A stretch of DNA of 64,000 bases from positions 1-64,000 of the forward strand of contig NZ_JTHL01000002.1 in the NCBI RefSeq assembly GCF_000818195.1, written 5' to 3'. How positions within the stretch are numbered: position 1 is the first letter of the stretch; each line of letters starts with the position of its first letter. Positions 1 to 8,630 of this stretch are shown here, in pieces. Source of the stretch: Streptomyces sp. 150FB. GTDB lineage: Bacteria > Actinomycetota > Actinomycetes > Streptomycetales > Streptomycetaceae. Below the pieces are notes generated by a model. That model was not told where the DNA came from and did no database searches. It saw only the letters and a program-made list of their open reading frames with translations. The position numbers were made by a program, and so were the translations under genes.

Positions 1-340
1 CCCGCGGAGCGGGTATCACATCGCTGCGCGATGTGCAAGTGAACACCCGGGCTGCGCCCGGGTGTTGCGCTCCCGCTCCGCGGGAGCGCTGGTGTGATGC
101 TGCGCATCACACTCATCCCCCTTGCTACGCAAGGGGGATGACGTCCCGTCCGCTGCGCTCCCGGGACGTGTCAGGCTGCGCCTGCTCATGCGAGTCTTTC
201 GCTTCGCTCCAGACTGTTGGCGTGAGTCCGCTTCGCTCCTCCGCCCAACGGCCTTTCCGGCTTCGCCTTCATGGCCTTGAGACCTGCTTGCGCGGACCGG
301 GCTGGCTGCGAGGAACGGGGTCGCTCGTTCGTGTGGGTTC
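1..340. repeat. Streptomyces-type telomere with terminal palindromes
   Basis: The first 169 bases contain seven consecutive palindromes, most with a 3-nt loop (GGA, TGC, TCC or TAC): 1-13, 17-35, 42-66, 67-89, 92-112, 114-140 and a looser one at 141-169. Further weak foldbacks with CGCTTCGCT-like loops run to about 290. The opening CCCGCGGAGCGGG and the order of the palindromes match archetypal Streptomyces telomeres as I know them. In those replicons the 3' overhang folds on these palindromes and is patched by the Tpg/Tap system; neither gene is seen in this window. Nothing coding is visible before about 449. Confidence 0.95.
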
Positions 341-448
341 CAGTGTACCGCGCGCATCAGGTTGATGCAGCATGTACCGTTGGCGGAAACACGGGACACC
401 CTCCAACCACCCGGGAACTCCCCGGAATTCCGAGAGGAACGACCGCAG

Positions 449-1138
449 ATGACCGGTCACCACGAATCTACCGGACCCGATCCCGCGCTGAGCCGCGATT
501 CCATCCGCCGGGTGATCCAGTATCAGACGGCGGGCGTCAATGCCCGGCTCCGGCTATTCGCGCTCATGGAGGCGCAGGGCGTGCCCGCCAGCGAGGCGGA
601 CGACCTCGTGGCCGCGCTGGAGGCCGGAGCGGTCGCCGGGGCGCAGAGCGAGGTCGTGGAGCTGGACGGCATGGCGCCGCCTTCGCGCGGCCCGGTGTTC
701 GAGGACGGCTGGGATGACGGCGTGAAGAGGACCAGCGAGGCCCTGGTGGGCATCGCGGACCGGGAGTGGTCCCGGCGCGGCGGCCGGTCTGCCGGGTCCG
801 CTGAACTGGCCGTACACATCGCGGACGTGAGGCAGCGTGAGCGGGCCGACCTGGTGCGACTGGAGAGGTACGTCCGGAAAGCCGTGCTGCCGGCCACGTA
901 TCCGCACACCACGGCGCGCCGCCAGGTCCTGGAGGCGCTGGGTGAGGCCGGCGGTCTGTGCACGGCGCGGACGGTGAACAGCGACGGGGACTACGTCGTC
1001 TGCACGCTCGATGCCGGTCACTACGACCCGGACAACAAGCCGCCCTTCAAGGACGGAAAGCCCGGCGGCTGGCACAAGGCGGACGCGTCGATCTGGAACG
1101 ACTCGGGCGCGGCCTGCATTCCGCACGCGGCCCTCTGA
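449..1138 (+). CDS. Hypothetical telomere-proximal protein
   Basis: A 229-residue protein I do not recognise. The start ATG at 449 is chosen because a GAGAGGAAC ribosome site precedes it; an in-frame start at 362 lacks one. The N-terminal half is acidic and helical. The C-terminal half carries CTAR and VVCTLDAGH segments with two Cys and a His, then ends in a WHKAD...AAC stretch, so a small metal-binding fold is possible. It lies 37 bp upstream of the telomere helicase on the same strand and is probably cotranscribed with it. As the gene nearest the end it may be specific to terminal regions; that is inference from position only. Confidence 0.7.
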   Translation: MTGHHESTGPDPALSRDSIRRVIQYQTAGVNARLRLFALMEAQGVPASEADDLVAALEAGAVAGAQSEVVELDGMAPPSRGPVFEDGWDDGVKRTSEALVGIADREWSRRGGRSAGSAELAVHIADVRQRERADLVRLERYVRKAVLPATYPHTTARRQVLEALGEAGGLCTARTVNSDGDYVVCTLDAGHYDPDNKPPFKDGKPGGWHKADASIWNDSGAACIPHAAL

Positions 1139-1175
1139 AACACCACACGAATTCAGCGCTCGGGGAGGAAACCAA

Positions 1176-3854
1176 ATGTCAGCGATTCAGCTCAAGGAAC
1201 ACCAGGTAGATCAGCGCTCCGCGTTTCGCAGGTGGGTGGGATTCCCTGCAAGGTCATCTGTGCCCCCGCAGGGCGCCCGGGGCACCATCGTGTCAGCGAC
1301 CGGCTCGGGCAAAACGATCACGGCCGCCGCGTGCGCGCTGGAGAGCTTCGCGGACGGCCGGATCCTCGTGACCGTGCCGACCCTGGACCTGCTCGCGCAG
1401 ACAGCCCAGGCATGGCGCCTGGTCGGCCACAGGGCGCCGATGGTCGCGGTGTGCTCGCTGGAGAACGACCCGGTCCTCAACTCGCTGGGGGTGCGCACCA
1501 CCACGAACCCGATCCAGCTCGCCCTGTGGGCCGGGCACGGACCCGTGGTCGTGTTCGCCACGTACGCCTCCCTCGTGGACCGCGAAGACCCCACCGACAT
1601 CACTGGACAAGGGAAGGTTCGCGGGCCGCTGGAGGCCGCCCTGGCGGGCGGGGAGCGGCTCTACGGGCAGCAGATGGACCCGTTCCACCTCGCCATCGTG
1701 GACGAGGCCCACGGAACCGCTGGTGATCTTGGCCGTCCGTGGGCGGCGATCCACGACAACCAGCGGATCCCGGCGGACTTCCGGCTCTACCTCACCGCGA
1801 CCCCGCGGATTCTCGCCGCCCCCAGCGCCAAGAAGGGCAAGGACGGCAAGGATGTGGAGATCGCGACCATGGCCAACGACCCGGACGGCACCTACGGCGA
1901 GTGGCTCGCGGAACTCGGTCTGAGCGAGGCGATCGAGCGCAAGATCCTCGCCGGGTTCGAGATCGACATCCTGGAGATCCGCGACCCCTCCCCGGTCCTC
2001 GGGGAGTCGGAGGAAGCCCGGCGCGGCCGGCGTCTGGCCCTCCTGCAGACCGCGCTCCTGGAGCACGCCGCCGCGCACAACCTGCGCACCGTCATGACGT
2101 TCCACCAGAAAGTCGAAGAAGCCCGCGCGTTCGCGGACAAGCTGCCCGAGACGGCGGCGGAACTGTACGTCAACGACGCCTCGAACGAAGATCTGGCCGC
2201 CGCGGACCGGTTGCCGAAGTCCTCACTCAACGCGGAGTTCTACGAACTCGATGCAGGCCGCCACGTACCCCCGGACCGGGTCTGGACTGCGTGGCTGTGC
2301 GGCGACCACACCGTCGCCGAACGACGCGAGACGATCCGCCAGTTCGCCAACGGCATCGACGCGAACAGCCGGCGGGTCCACCGCGCCTTCCTCGCGTCGG
2401 TGCGCGTGCTCGGGGAAGGCGTCGACATCACCGGCGAGCGCGGAGTCGAGGCCGTCTGCTTCGCCGACACCCGCGGCTCCCAGGTCGAGATCGTCCAGAA
2501 CATCGGCCGGGCGCTCAGGCCCAACAAGGACGACTCCACCAAGGTGGCCAGGATCATCGTGCCGGTGTTCCTCCAACCCCGCGAGGACCCGACCGGCATG
2601 GTCGCCAGCGCCAGCTACCGCCCCCTCGTAGCGGTCCTCCAGGGCCTGCGCAGCCACGACAAGCGCATGGTCGAGCAGCTCGCCTCCCGCGCGCTCACCA
2701 GCGGCAAGCGGAAGATTCACCTCCAGCGGGATGAGAACGGGCGGATCGTCGGCGGCGGTGAGGGTGACGGCGAGGACCAGGAGCAGGACGACAACACCGC
2801 CGCTGCCGAGTCGGCCCTGCTCCACTTCTCCTCCCCCCGGGACTCGGCGACCATCGCGGCGTTCCTGCGCACCTGGGTCTACCAGCCCGAATCCCTGGCC
2901 TGGCTGCAGGGCTACGAAGCCCTGCAGAACTGGCGGAAGGAGAACACGATCACCGGCCTGTACGCCGTCCCCTACGACACCGAGACCGAGGCCGGCGTCA
3001 CCAAAGCCTTCCCCCTGGGGCGGTGGGTGCACCAGCAGCGCAAGACACTGCGCGCCGGAAAACTCGATCCCCACCGCAAAGAGCTCCTGGACGCACCCGA
3101 GGCCGGAATGGTCTGGGAGCCCGGCGAAGAGGCCTGGGAGACCAAGCTCGCCGCGCTGCGCTCCTACCGCCGGGCCACCGGGCACCTCGCACCCCGGCAG
3201 GACGCGGTGTGGGGCGAGAGCGAAGCCGACGGACTGGTGCCGGTGGGGCAGCACATGGCCAACCTCCGCCGGAAGGGCCAGAAGAACGGCCTGGGTAAAG
3301 ACCCCGAGCGGGCAGCGGAACGCGCGGCGCAGCTCACCGCGATCGACCCGGACTGGGACTGCCCGTGGCCGCTGGACTGGCAGCGCCACTACCGGGTGCT
3401 CGCCGACCTGGTCGACGCCGACGGCGTCCTGCCCTACATCGCGCCCGGCGTCGTCTACGACGGCGACGACATCGGCACCTGGACATGGCGGCAACAAGAA
3501 CCAGGCACCTGGGCACAGCTCCTGCCCGAACAGCGAGAGCGGCTGACCGCACTGGGCATCAAAGCCGCTGCGGCCCCCTCTCCCGCACCGGCGGCCACGT
3601 TCACGATGAAGAGCCCGGACAAGGCGCAGCAGGCGTTCCAGCGGGGTCTGAAGGCCCTGGAGCAGTGGGTGGAGCGGGAAGGCACCGACCGGCCCGTACC
3701 ACGGGGGCACAGCGAGACCATCACGGTAGACGGCGAGACGGAACCGGTGACCGTGAAACTGGGCATCTGGTACAGCAACACCAAGTCGCGGCGCGACAAG
3801 CTCACCGCTGAACAGCTCGCTGCGCTACGGAAGCTGGGCATCACGTGGGCGTAG
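1176..3854 (+). CDS. TtrA-like telomere-terminal DEAH helicase
   Basis: An 892-residue superfamily 2 helicase. The start at 1176 has a GGGGAGGAA site. Walker A ATGSGKT is at residues 41-47, the DEAH box (VDEAHGTAG) near 175 and motif III-like LTATPRI near 205; the second RecA domain has a VQNIGRALRP motif VI. The C-terminal third contains helicase-associated (HA) type repeats rich in Trp. This resembles the helicase-like ttrA genes found beside telomeres of Streptomyces linear chromosomes and plasmids, which are linked to conjugal transfer of linear replicons. Its position within 1.2 kb of the end supports that role. A decayed copy of its N-terminus is at 23213-23760. Confidence 0.9.
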   Translation: MSAIQLKEHQVDQRSAFRRWVGFPARSSVPPQGARGTIVSATGSGKTITAAACALESFADGRILVTVPTLDLLAQTAQAWRLVGHRAPMVAVCSLENDPVLNSLGVRTTTNPIQLALWAGHGPVVVFATYASLVDREDPTDITGQGKVRGPLEAALAGGERLYGQQMDPFHLAIVDEAHGTAGDLGRPWAAIHDNQRIPADFRLYLTATPRILAAPSAKKGKDGKDVEIATMANDPDGTYGEWLAELGLSEAIERKILAGFEIDILEIRDPSPVLGESEEARRGRRLALLQTALLEHAAAHNLRTVMTFHQKVEEARAFADKLPETAAELYVNDASNEDLAAADRLPKSSLNAEFYELDAGRHVPPDRVWTAWLCGDHTVAERRETIRQFANGIDANSRRVHRAFLASVRVLGEGVDITGERGVEAVCFADTRGSQVEIVQNIGRALRPNKDDSTKVARIIVPVFLQPREDPTGMVASASYRPLVAVLQGLRSHDKRMVEQLASRALTSGKRKIHLQRDENGRIVGGGEGDGEDQEQDDNTAAAESALLHFSSPRDSATIAAFLRTWVYQPESLAWLQGYEALQNWRKENTITGLYAVPYDTETEAGVTKAFPLGRWVHQQRKTLRAGKLDPHRKELLDAPEAGMVWEPGEEAWETKLAALRSYRRATGHLAPRQDAVWGESEADGLVPVGQHMANLRRKGQKNGLGKDPERAAERAAQLTAIDPDWDCPWPLDWQRHYRVLADLVDADGVLPYIAPGVVYDGDDIGTWTWRQQEPGTWAQLLPEQRERLTALGIKAAAAPSPAPAATFTMKSPDKAQQAFQRGLKALEQWVEREGTDRPVPRGHSETITVDGETEPVTVKLGIWYSNTKSRRDKLTAEQLAALRKLGITWA

Positions 3855-4010
3855 CGAGGCACGCGTGGGGTTGAGCGGGACTGCGGGTGGTGCTGGGCCG
3901 GACACTCTAGGATGGGCCGACTGGGGTTGGGGATAGAAGTGCCAGGCGTCTTTGGCAGAGGCTGTGGGCTCGCAAAGGGGCATCGGCGCGGAAATTGGAG
4001 CAGTCGCGCA

Positions 4011-5882
4011 GTGCACCTGAACAGCTTTAGCGTGAGTGGTTTCCGCTCGTTGACCGAGGTCGCAGACGTCCCAGTCAGGAAGCCCACGATCCTTGCCGGA
4101 CACAACGACGGAGGCAAGAGCGCGCTGCTGGACGCTCTCGCCTTCCTGCTCGGCGAGCACGCACTGGCGGAGGACGACCGCACCTACCTGACCGTCGACG
4201 GAGAAGTCGAGTCGGCGCCGGTGCGGTGCGAGGAGAGCAGCGTCGAGGGGGCGTTCACTCTGGACGCCTGGGAGCAGGAGCGGTTCGACCTCCCCGCACA
4301 GGTTCGGCTACGGCGCTGCTCCGGAGAAGACCTGATTTCTCGTCTGGACGTCTGGCAGCCGATTCCGGCCGACGAGCGGCTGCGTGACCTGTCTCAGCTT
4401 CTCGTGCCAGCGTTGAGGGACCTGGTGAAGGAGTTCGGGCTCTCACCCACCTCCATGCGCAAGCCAGACCTCGAGCAGGCTCTGCGTATGTACGGACGTG
4501 AACACTCCGGCTCGGACGGCTGGATGGCTGCGCCGGCCGGTCTCGACAAGCGCATGCCGCGATACCTACCGTTCGACGGCAAGAAGCCTGATGATGCCGT
4601 CAAGACCGTGTTGGTCGGCCGATTCCAGAGCTACATGGCCGATCCAGACCTCAAGGGCAAGCTCACCGCCATCGAGGACGAGGTCCAGGACCGGTTGCGC
4701 ATCGACGCCAAGTCCTTGTGTGAGCACATCGAAATGCGGTGTCCGGACCTGCAGAAGGTCTCCGTCGAGCCTGACGTTTCCTTCCAGCAGGGGTTCAAGG
4801 CTGCGCCTCTGCGTGTCGCACGCCGTGCCGGCGAAGCGGTGGGACTGGATCGCACCGGGCTGGGCAGCAACCGTCGCGTCTCGCTAGCCATCTGGGAATG
4901 GACGAGCGAACTGCTGGCGGAGGAACAGGACACCACCCCCACGACTAGCACAGGTGACGAGGAGGCTCCTGAACCGCCGCCGGTGCAGACAATCGTGGTG
5001 TACGACGAGCCGGACACCCACCTCGACTACACCCACCAGCGCAAGATCATGCAACTGATCCGGACGCAGAGCGATATCCCCAACGTCAGCGTGCTGGTTG
5101 CCACCCACTCGATGAACCTCATCGACGGTGTCGACATCTCCGACGTGGTGCACCTGAAGCTGGAGGACCACCGCACCGTGGTGGAACGACTCGGCACAGG
5201 GCTGCTCGGCGATGAGATCGACGAACACCTGGGGAAGATCGCAGCCGCGGTCGGCCTGCGGAACTCGGTACTGCTGCACGAACGCTGCTTCCTGGCCGTA
5301 GAAGGCGAGACCGAGCAGCGCGCATTCCCACTGCTGTTCCGGTTATGCGAAGGCATGTCTCTGCAGGCAGCCGGCATCGCTCTGTGGGCTTGCTTCAACA
5401 ACGAAGGCGCCCTGCACCTGGCCCGATACCTGATCAAGCAGAGGCGCACGATCATGCTGGTCGTCGACGCCGACAGCCGCAACGTGCGCAAGGGAATTTT
5501 CAAGACCCCCAAGCTCACCGAGTTCTTCGGCTCCCATGCCAGCCGCTACGTGAAGTTCCTCGGTGAGCCGGAGGATGACGCCCCGCAGCAGGAGAAGTAC
5601 AACGAGCTCGAAGAACTCTTCCACGACGACGTATGGGCACGCGTCGCCAACAAGATCTGGGCCAAGACCTATGGCATCTGGCAGCCTGCCGACTTCGCCG
5701 CCCTCCGAGGCGAAGGCAAGTTCAGCGGAGCAGTCCAGGAAATGCTCCAGGAACGAAGCGAGAACGGTCCCGGCGGCAAGCCCGAGATGATGTATGAGCT
5801 GGCCATGGCCTTGGACGACCCGGACGACGTACCGGAGCAGCTGCGAGGCGTCTTCAAACAGCTCAGAGAGCTAGCATCCTGA
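4011..5882 (+). CDS. OLD-family ATP-dependent nuclease (AAA + TOPRIM)
   Basis: A 623-residue protein. The N-terminus FSVSGFRSL leads to a P-loop GHNDGGKSALLDAL of the GxNxxGKS type used by OLD, RecF and SMC-like ATPases; Walker B is VVYDEPDTHLD near residue 330. A C-terminal TOPRIM domain shows LAVEGETEQ followed by LVVDADS. OLD nucleases nick or degrade DNA and act in phage defence either alone or with a partner helicase. No UvrD-like partner (Gabija-type) is adjacent, so this may be a single-gene OLD or part of a set with the converging genes at 6.4-8.4 kb. The GTG at 4011 is chosen to match family N-termini; the frame is open to 3912. Its last 20 bp overlap the converging small gene. Confidence 0.88.
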   Translation: MHLNSFSVSGFRSLTEVADVPVRKPTILAGHNDGGKSALLDALAFLLGEHALAEDDRTYLTVDGEVESAPVRCEESSVEGAFTLDAWEQERFDLPAQVRLRRCSGEDLISRLDVWQPIPADERLRDLSQLLVPALRDLVKEFGLSPTSMRKPDLEQALRMYGREHSGSDGWMAAPAGLDKRMPRYLPFDGKKPDDAVKTVLVGRFQSYMADPDLKGKLTAIEDEVQDRLRIDAKSLCEHIEMRCPDLQKVSVEPDVSFQQGFKAAPLRVARRAGEAVGLDRTGLGSNRRVSLAIWEWTSELLAEEQDTTPTTSTGDEEAPEPPPVQTIVVYDEPDTHLDYTHQRKIMQLIRTQSDIPNVSVLVATHSMNLIDGVDISDVVHLKLEDHRTVVERLGTGLLGDEIDEHLGKIAAAVGLRNSVLLHERCFLAVEGETEQRAFPLLFRLCEGMSLQAAGIALWACFNNEGALHLARYLIKQRRTIMLVVDADSRNVRKGIFKTPKLTEFFGSHASRYVKFLGEPEDDAPQQEKYNELEELFHDDVWARVANKIWAKTYGIWQPADFAALRGEGKFSGAVQEMLQERSENGPGGKPEMMYELAMALDDPDDVPEQLRGVFKQLRELAS

Positions 5883-6096
5883 GACGTCCCTGCATGGCCT
5901 GGATGCCGCCAGCCCCGGAAGGGCGCTGGCGGCGGCGCGCCCTCATTCGCTCCTTGCGTTGCTCCAGCGTCGGAGCAACCCACTCGTGCCACCCCACTGG
6001 CGGCTTCCATCGCTGCATGTGCTCACGTTCATCGATCCCACACCAACGGCAACCGCTGGGCGCAGGTATCTGCAGGTCAGACCCATCAGTGGACAT
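5863..6096 (-). CDS. Small Cys/His protein of actinobacterial mobile elements
   Basis: A 77-residue protein with a good ribosome site (GGAAGGAG) before ATG 6096. The core reads GCRWCGIDEREHMQRW then GWHEWVAPT and an Arg-rich tail. This CxxC...H...GWH...PT pattern is familiar from small uncharacterised proteins of Streptomyces phages and plasmids. A compact zinc site is likely. It converges on the OLD gene with a 20-bp tail overlap. Function unknown. Confidence 0.7.
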   Translation of the reverse strand: MSTDGSDLQIPAPSGCRWCGIDEREHMQRWKPPVGWHEWVAPTLEQRKERMRARRRQRPSGAGGIQAMQGRLRMLAL

Positions 6097-6416
6097 CGCC
6101 ACTCCTTCCCCTGACCACATTCTGCCCGCCACCACTGACATCACCCCGCCGCCCGATCGCCCGTCTGTAACGAGAGCCGCGACGGGCCCGCAGAGGCCTT
6201 TGATGCAACTCTCCGGCATGTCTCCAAGGACCGCTCCTCAAGGCCGTCCTATTGGTGCTCTGGCCGAGACCCGGGCTTTCCGAGCGCGCTGATCAGTAGT
6301 TGCTGAGGTGCTCTCGCTCGTGCCCGCAGCCGACTCCGTCAGGGGGCGTCGGTGTGTTGCTCGCATGGCCAGGTGCTGTCGGTACCCGCGTTGTACTGGC
6401 CGGTCCGGCATGAGCC
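6097..6416. other. Non-coding gap, 320 bp
   Basis: Between the small gene at 5863-6096 and the end of the gene at 6417. The reading frames that cross it show no family motif, no convincing ribosome site and no strong hairpin. It would hold the promoter for the minus-strand gene at 6096. Nothing else seen. Confidence 0.5.
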
Positions 6417-7841
6417 CTATACGTCGTCGAAGCTGGGCTGACTCCATGGCTGGTCGGGAGGCGGGCCTTGGGCACCAAGGAGTTGGGTGATCTTCTCGGC
6501 TTCGTCGCTTGAGAGCTCGGAGAGCAGCCGTGTCGTTGTGCCGAGGAGAGCATCCAGCGGCACCTGGGTACGTGCGCCGCGGGCGCTGGCGATTCCGGAG
6601 CCGAACACGCATTGGAGAGTCTCGCCGGAGGGGACGCGGGCGTCCGCCTCGATGACTCCCTCGGCCTGTCCCAGCGCGTCGCTGATGCCGTCGAGTTGGG
6701 CGTCGTGGGAGATGTCGTCGCCGGGGCCGCCGTATCCGACGTGGCGGTCCGTTACGACCATGCGAAGAGAAGTCAACGGAATGCCGAAGCGGTCGGCCCT
6801 GTTCCTCACCTCGTCGAGGCGGGGCAGATCGTGTTCCTGGCCGGACGGGAGCTGGCGCCGGGACTGGGCAACCAGCACATGGAAACGCGGGGTCTGCAGG
6901 ATCAGCTGGCCGGCCTTCACTGCCCAGCGCCACGGGCTGATGTCCGCGTCTGCCACGCCGGGCACGATCATGCAGACACGGCTGGTCCAGAGCCGGATCG
7001 CCTCACGCATCAGGTGCTGAAGATTTCCGGTGCCGGCAACAGGAGTGCGCAGCAGGACAGAAAGGCTGATCATGCGGACGACCCGGTTCCAGAACGCGGC
7101 GTCGGCAATGTCCTCGGATTCCAGCAGGTACATCAGAGCCGTCTCGTCGAGATGGCCGACGCCTCGCTGGGGCGCGGGGAAGCTGGCGAGTGTGGATCCG
7201 CCTCCCTGCCAGAGCGCGGCGAGGAAGGCTGACATCCGGTCGGCGACATCGGTGGTCATCCGCGCGGCGAGGGCGTCGACGGCATCGCGGGTGGGAACGC
7301 GTTCTCCCGCACGGGCGGCCTCCGCCCCCTGAACGACCGTACTCAAGAACTCCTCGGTCGCCGCTTTGTCGAGGGTGCCACGGCCGCCTTCGAGGACGGA
7401 GCGGGACACCAGATGAGGGATGCCGGGAGAATCATCGGCTGGCTGGAGTGCTCCGAGCGCGGATGCGTCAAGGAGGAGCGCGGTGCTGCTGCCTGGCTCA
7501 GTGAGGAGATCTCCCTGTTGACGGACGGAGGGCAGTTGGCCGAGAGCCAGAAGCACCGGCCGGTCTGCGCGGGGAAGGCGTTGCAGATCGTCCTCGAGTT
7601 CGCGTTGGTCCGATGTGGTGCGCAGATAGATGAAGCGGCGCGGTGTACGGGGTCTGCCGGGCCATTCCAGGACCATGTCGGGGACGTGGGTGTGGTTGAA
7701 GAACTCGGTCTTGGTGACGGTGGCACCGGGGTCCATGCGGCGCAGGTGCCGGGCGACGATGTCTTTGACCCGGGTGAACATCATCCGGTCGTCGGGCTCG
7801 TCCATGGCCTGGGAGATCGACTGTTCGACGATGTTCACCAC
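6417..7841 (-). CDS. Putative nuclease-like protein, second gene of operon
   Basis: A 474-residue protein not assignable to a named family. The N-terminal 100 residues include VPDMVLEWPGRPR followed by RRFIYLRT, a spacing that resembles a PD-(D/E)xK core but without a clear E/D-x-K, so at best a diverged nuclease fold. The middle and C-terminal parts are helical with a DEVRNRADRFGIPL stretch. Start: GTG at 7841 or 7838, preceded by AGAGAGGG; it overlaps the stop of the upstream gene, indicating translational coupling. The pair faces the OLD nuclease. A role in defence is inference from neighbours. Confidence 0.7.
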   Translation of the reverse strand: MVNIVEQSISQAMDEPDDRMMFTRVKDIVARHLRRMDPGATVTKTEFFNHTHVPDMVLEWPGRPRTPRRFIYLRTTSDQRELEDDLQRLPRADRPVLLALGQLPSVRQQGDLLTEPGSSTALLLDASALGALQPADDSPGIPHLVSRSVLEGGRGTLDKAATEEFLSTVVQGAEAARAGERVPTRDAVDALAARMTTDVADRMSAFLAALWQGGGSTLASFPAPQRGVGHLDETALMYLLESEDIADAAFWNRVVRMISLSVLLRTPVAGTGNLQHLMREAIRLWTSRVCMIVPGVADADISPWRWAVKAGQLILQTPRFHVLVAQSRRQLPSGQEHDLPRLDEVRNRADRFGIPLTSLRMVVTDRHVGYGGPGDDISHDAQLDGISDALGQAEGVIEADARVPSGETLQCVFGSGIASARGARTQVPLDALLGTTTRLLSELSSDEAEKITQLLGAQGPPPDQPWSQPSFDDV

Positions 7842-8443
7842 GAGCCCTCTCTGCGTGTGAGTTCGGCGGCGACGATGGCTGCCCAGTCCTTGAGCGGCAG
7901 AAGGGTTTCCTGCTTGTCCGAGAGCACGATCAGCCACAGGCGTTCGGCGACCGATCGGGCGAGTTCAGCGTCCAGGAGTTTTCGGGCTTCCTCGGTGTCG
8001 CTGGTGCCGAAGACGCGGCTGCTGTGCTGAAGGACTGCGGTCTCCACCTGGCCGGGTGAGTTGAGAGCGGACCAGGAGTTCGCACGGAACGGTGCCCAAG
8101 TGATCCACATGAAGTGATCGCTGAGATGGTGCTGGGCCTGGGCGGCGACGTAGCACTTGGCGAGGAACTCGTCGAACTGCGTTCCCTGGTCGCTCGGCTG
8201 TGCGTAGTTCTTGACCTCTGCGCAGAACATGTCGTTCTGGTAGGGGTCACCACGCATGGCGCCCCCCAGATCGAAGGAGAAGGTCCGGCCTCCGTACGGC
8301 CACGCCAAAGTCAGACGGCGGCCGCAGGACTCCGAGTCCGTGTTCGCGTACGCGCCGAAGATGCGCATCGTGCCCTCGAGCCACTGCTTTGCTCTGCGGG
8401 CCCCTGAGAAGCCCTTCACCTGAGCGTCTTCGCCAACCACCAC
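7835..8443 (-). CDS. Putative PD-(D/E)xK-like protein, first gene of operon
   Basis: A 202-residue protein starting at GTG 8443 (or 8440). The segment FSFDLGGAMRGDP is followed by FCAEVKNY, giving an acidic residue and an E-x-K on a predicted strand, as in PD-(D/E)xK nucleases. The rest has FMWITWAPFR and a charged helical C-terminus. It overlaps the next gene by 7 bp, so the two products are probably made in fixed ratio. I do not recognise a named family; a nuclease subunit of a small two-gene defence operon is the best guess. Confidence 0.68.
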   Translation of the reverse strand: MVVGEDAQVKGFSGARRAKQWLEGTMRIFGAYANTDSESCGRRLTLAWPYGGRTFSFDLGGAMRGDPYQNDMFCAEVKNYAQPSDQGTQFDEFLAKCYVAAQAQHHLSDHFMWITWAPFRANSWSALNSPGQVETAVLQHSSRVFGTSDTEEARKLLDAELARSVAERLWLIVLSDKQETLLPLKDWAAIVAAELTRREGSW

Positions 8444-8630
8444 AGGCGTAGCTTAGTGCGATCGGATCATCACGGTGTGCTCGAACGGGTTAATCTCCCA
8501 CCACACTGAGGGGGTTGGCTTCAGGAAGGGGCATCTGCGGCCTTGGGGAAGTGAGCCAACGACGGCCGGGGCCGGAAGGAACTACTGCGAAAACGCCCTT
8601 CCTGATCGGCGAACACGAGACCGTGGCGGA

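Noticed and set aside
2223..3710. 495-codon minus-strand frame
   Set aside because: Shadow of the helicase gene caused by high GC third positions; no motif and the plus strand has unambiguous helicase motifs.
4011..8443. Gabija system
   Set aside because: Only the OLD-type half is present; there is no UvrD-like helicase next to it.
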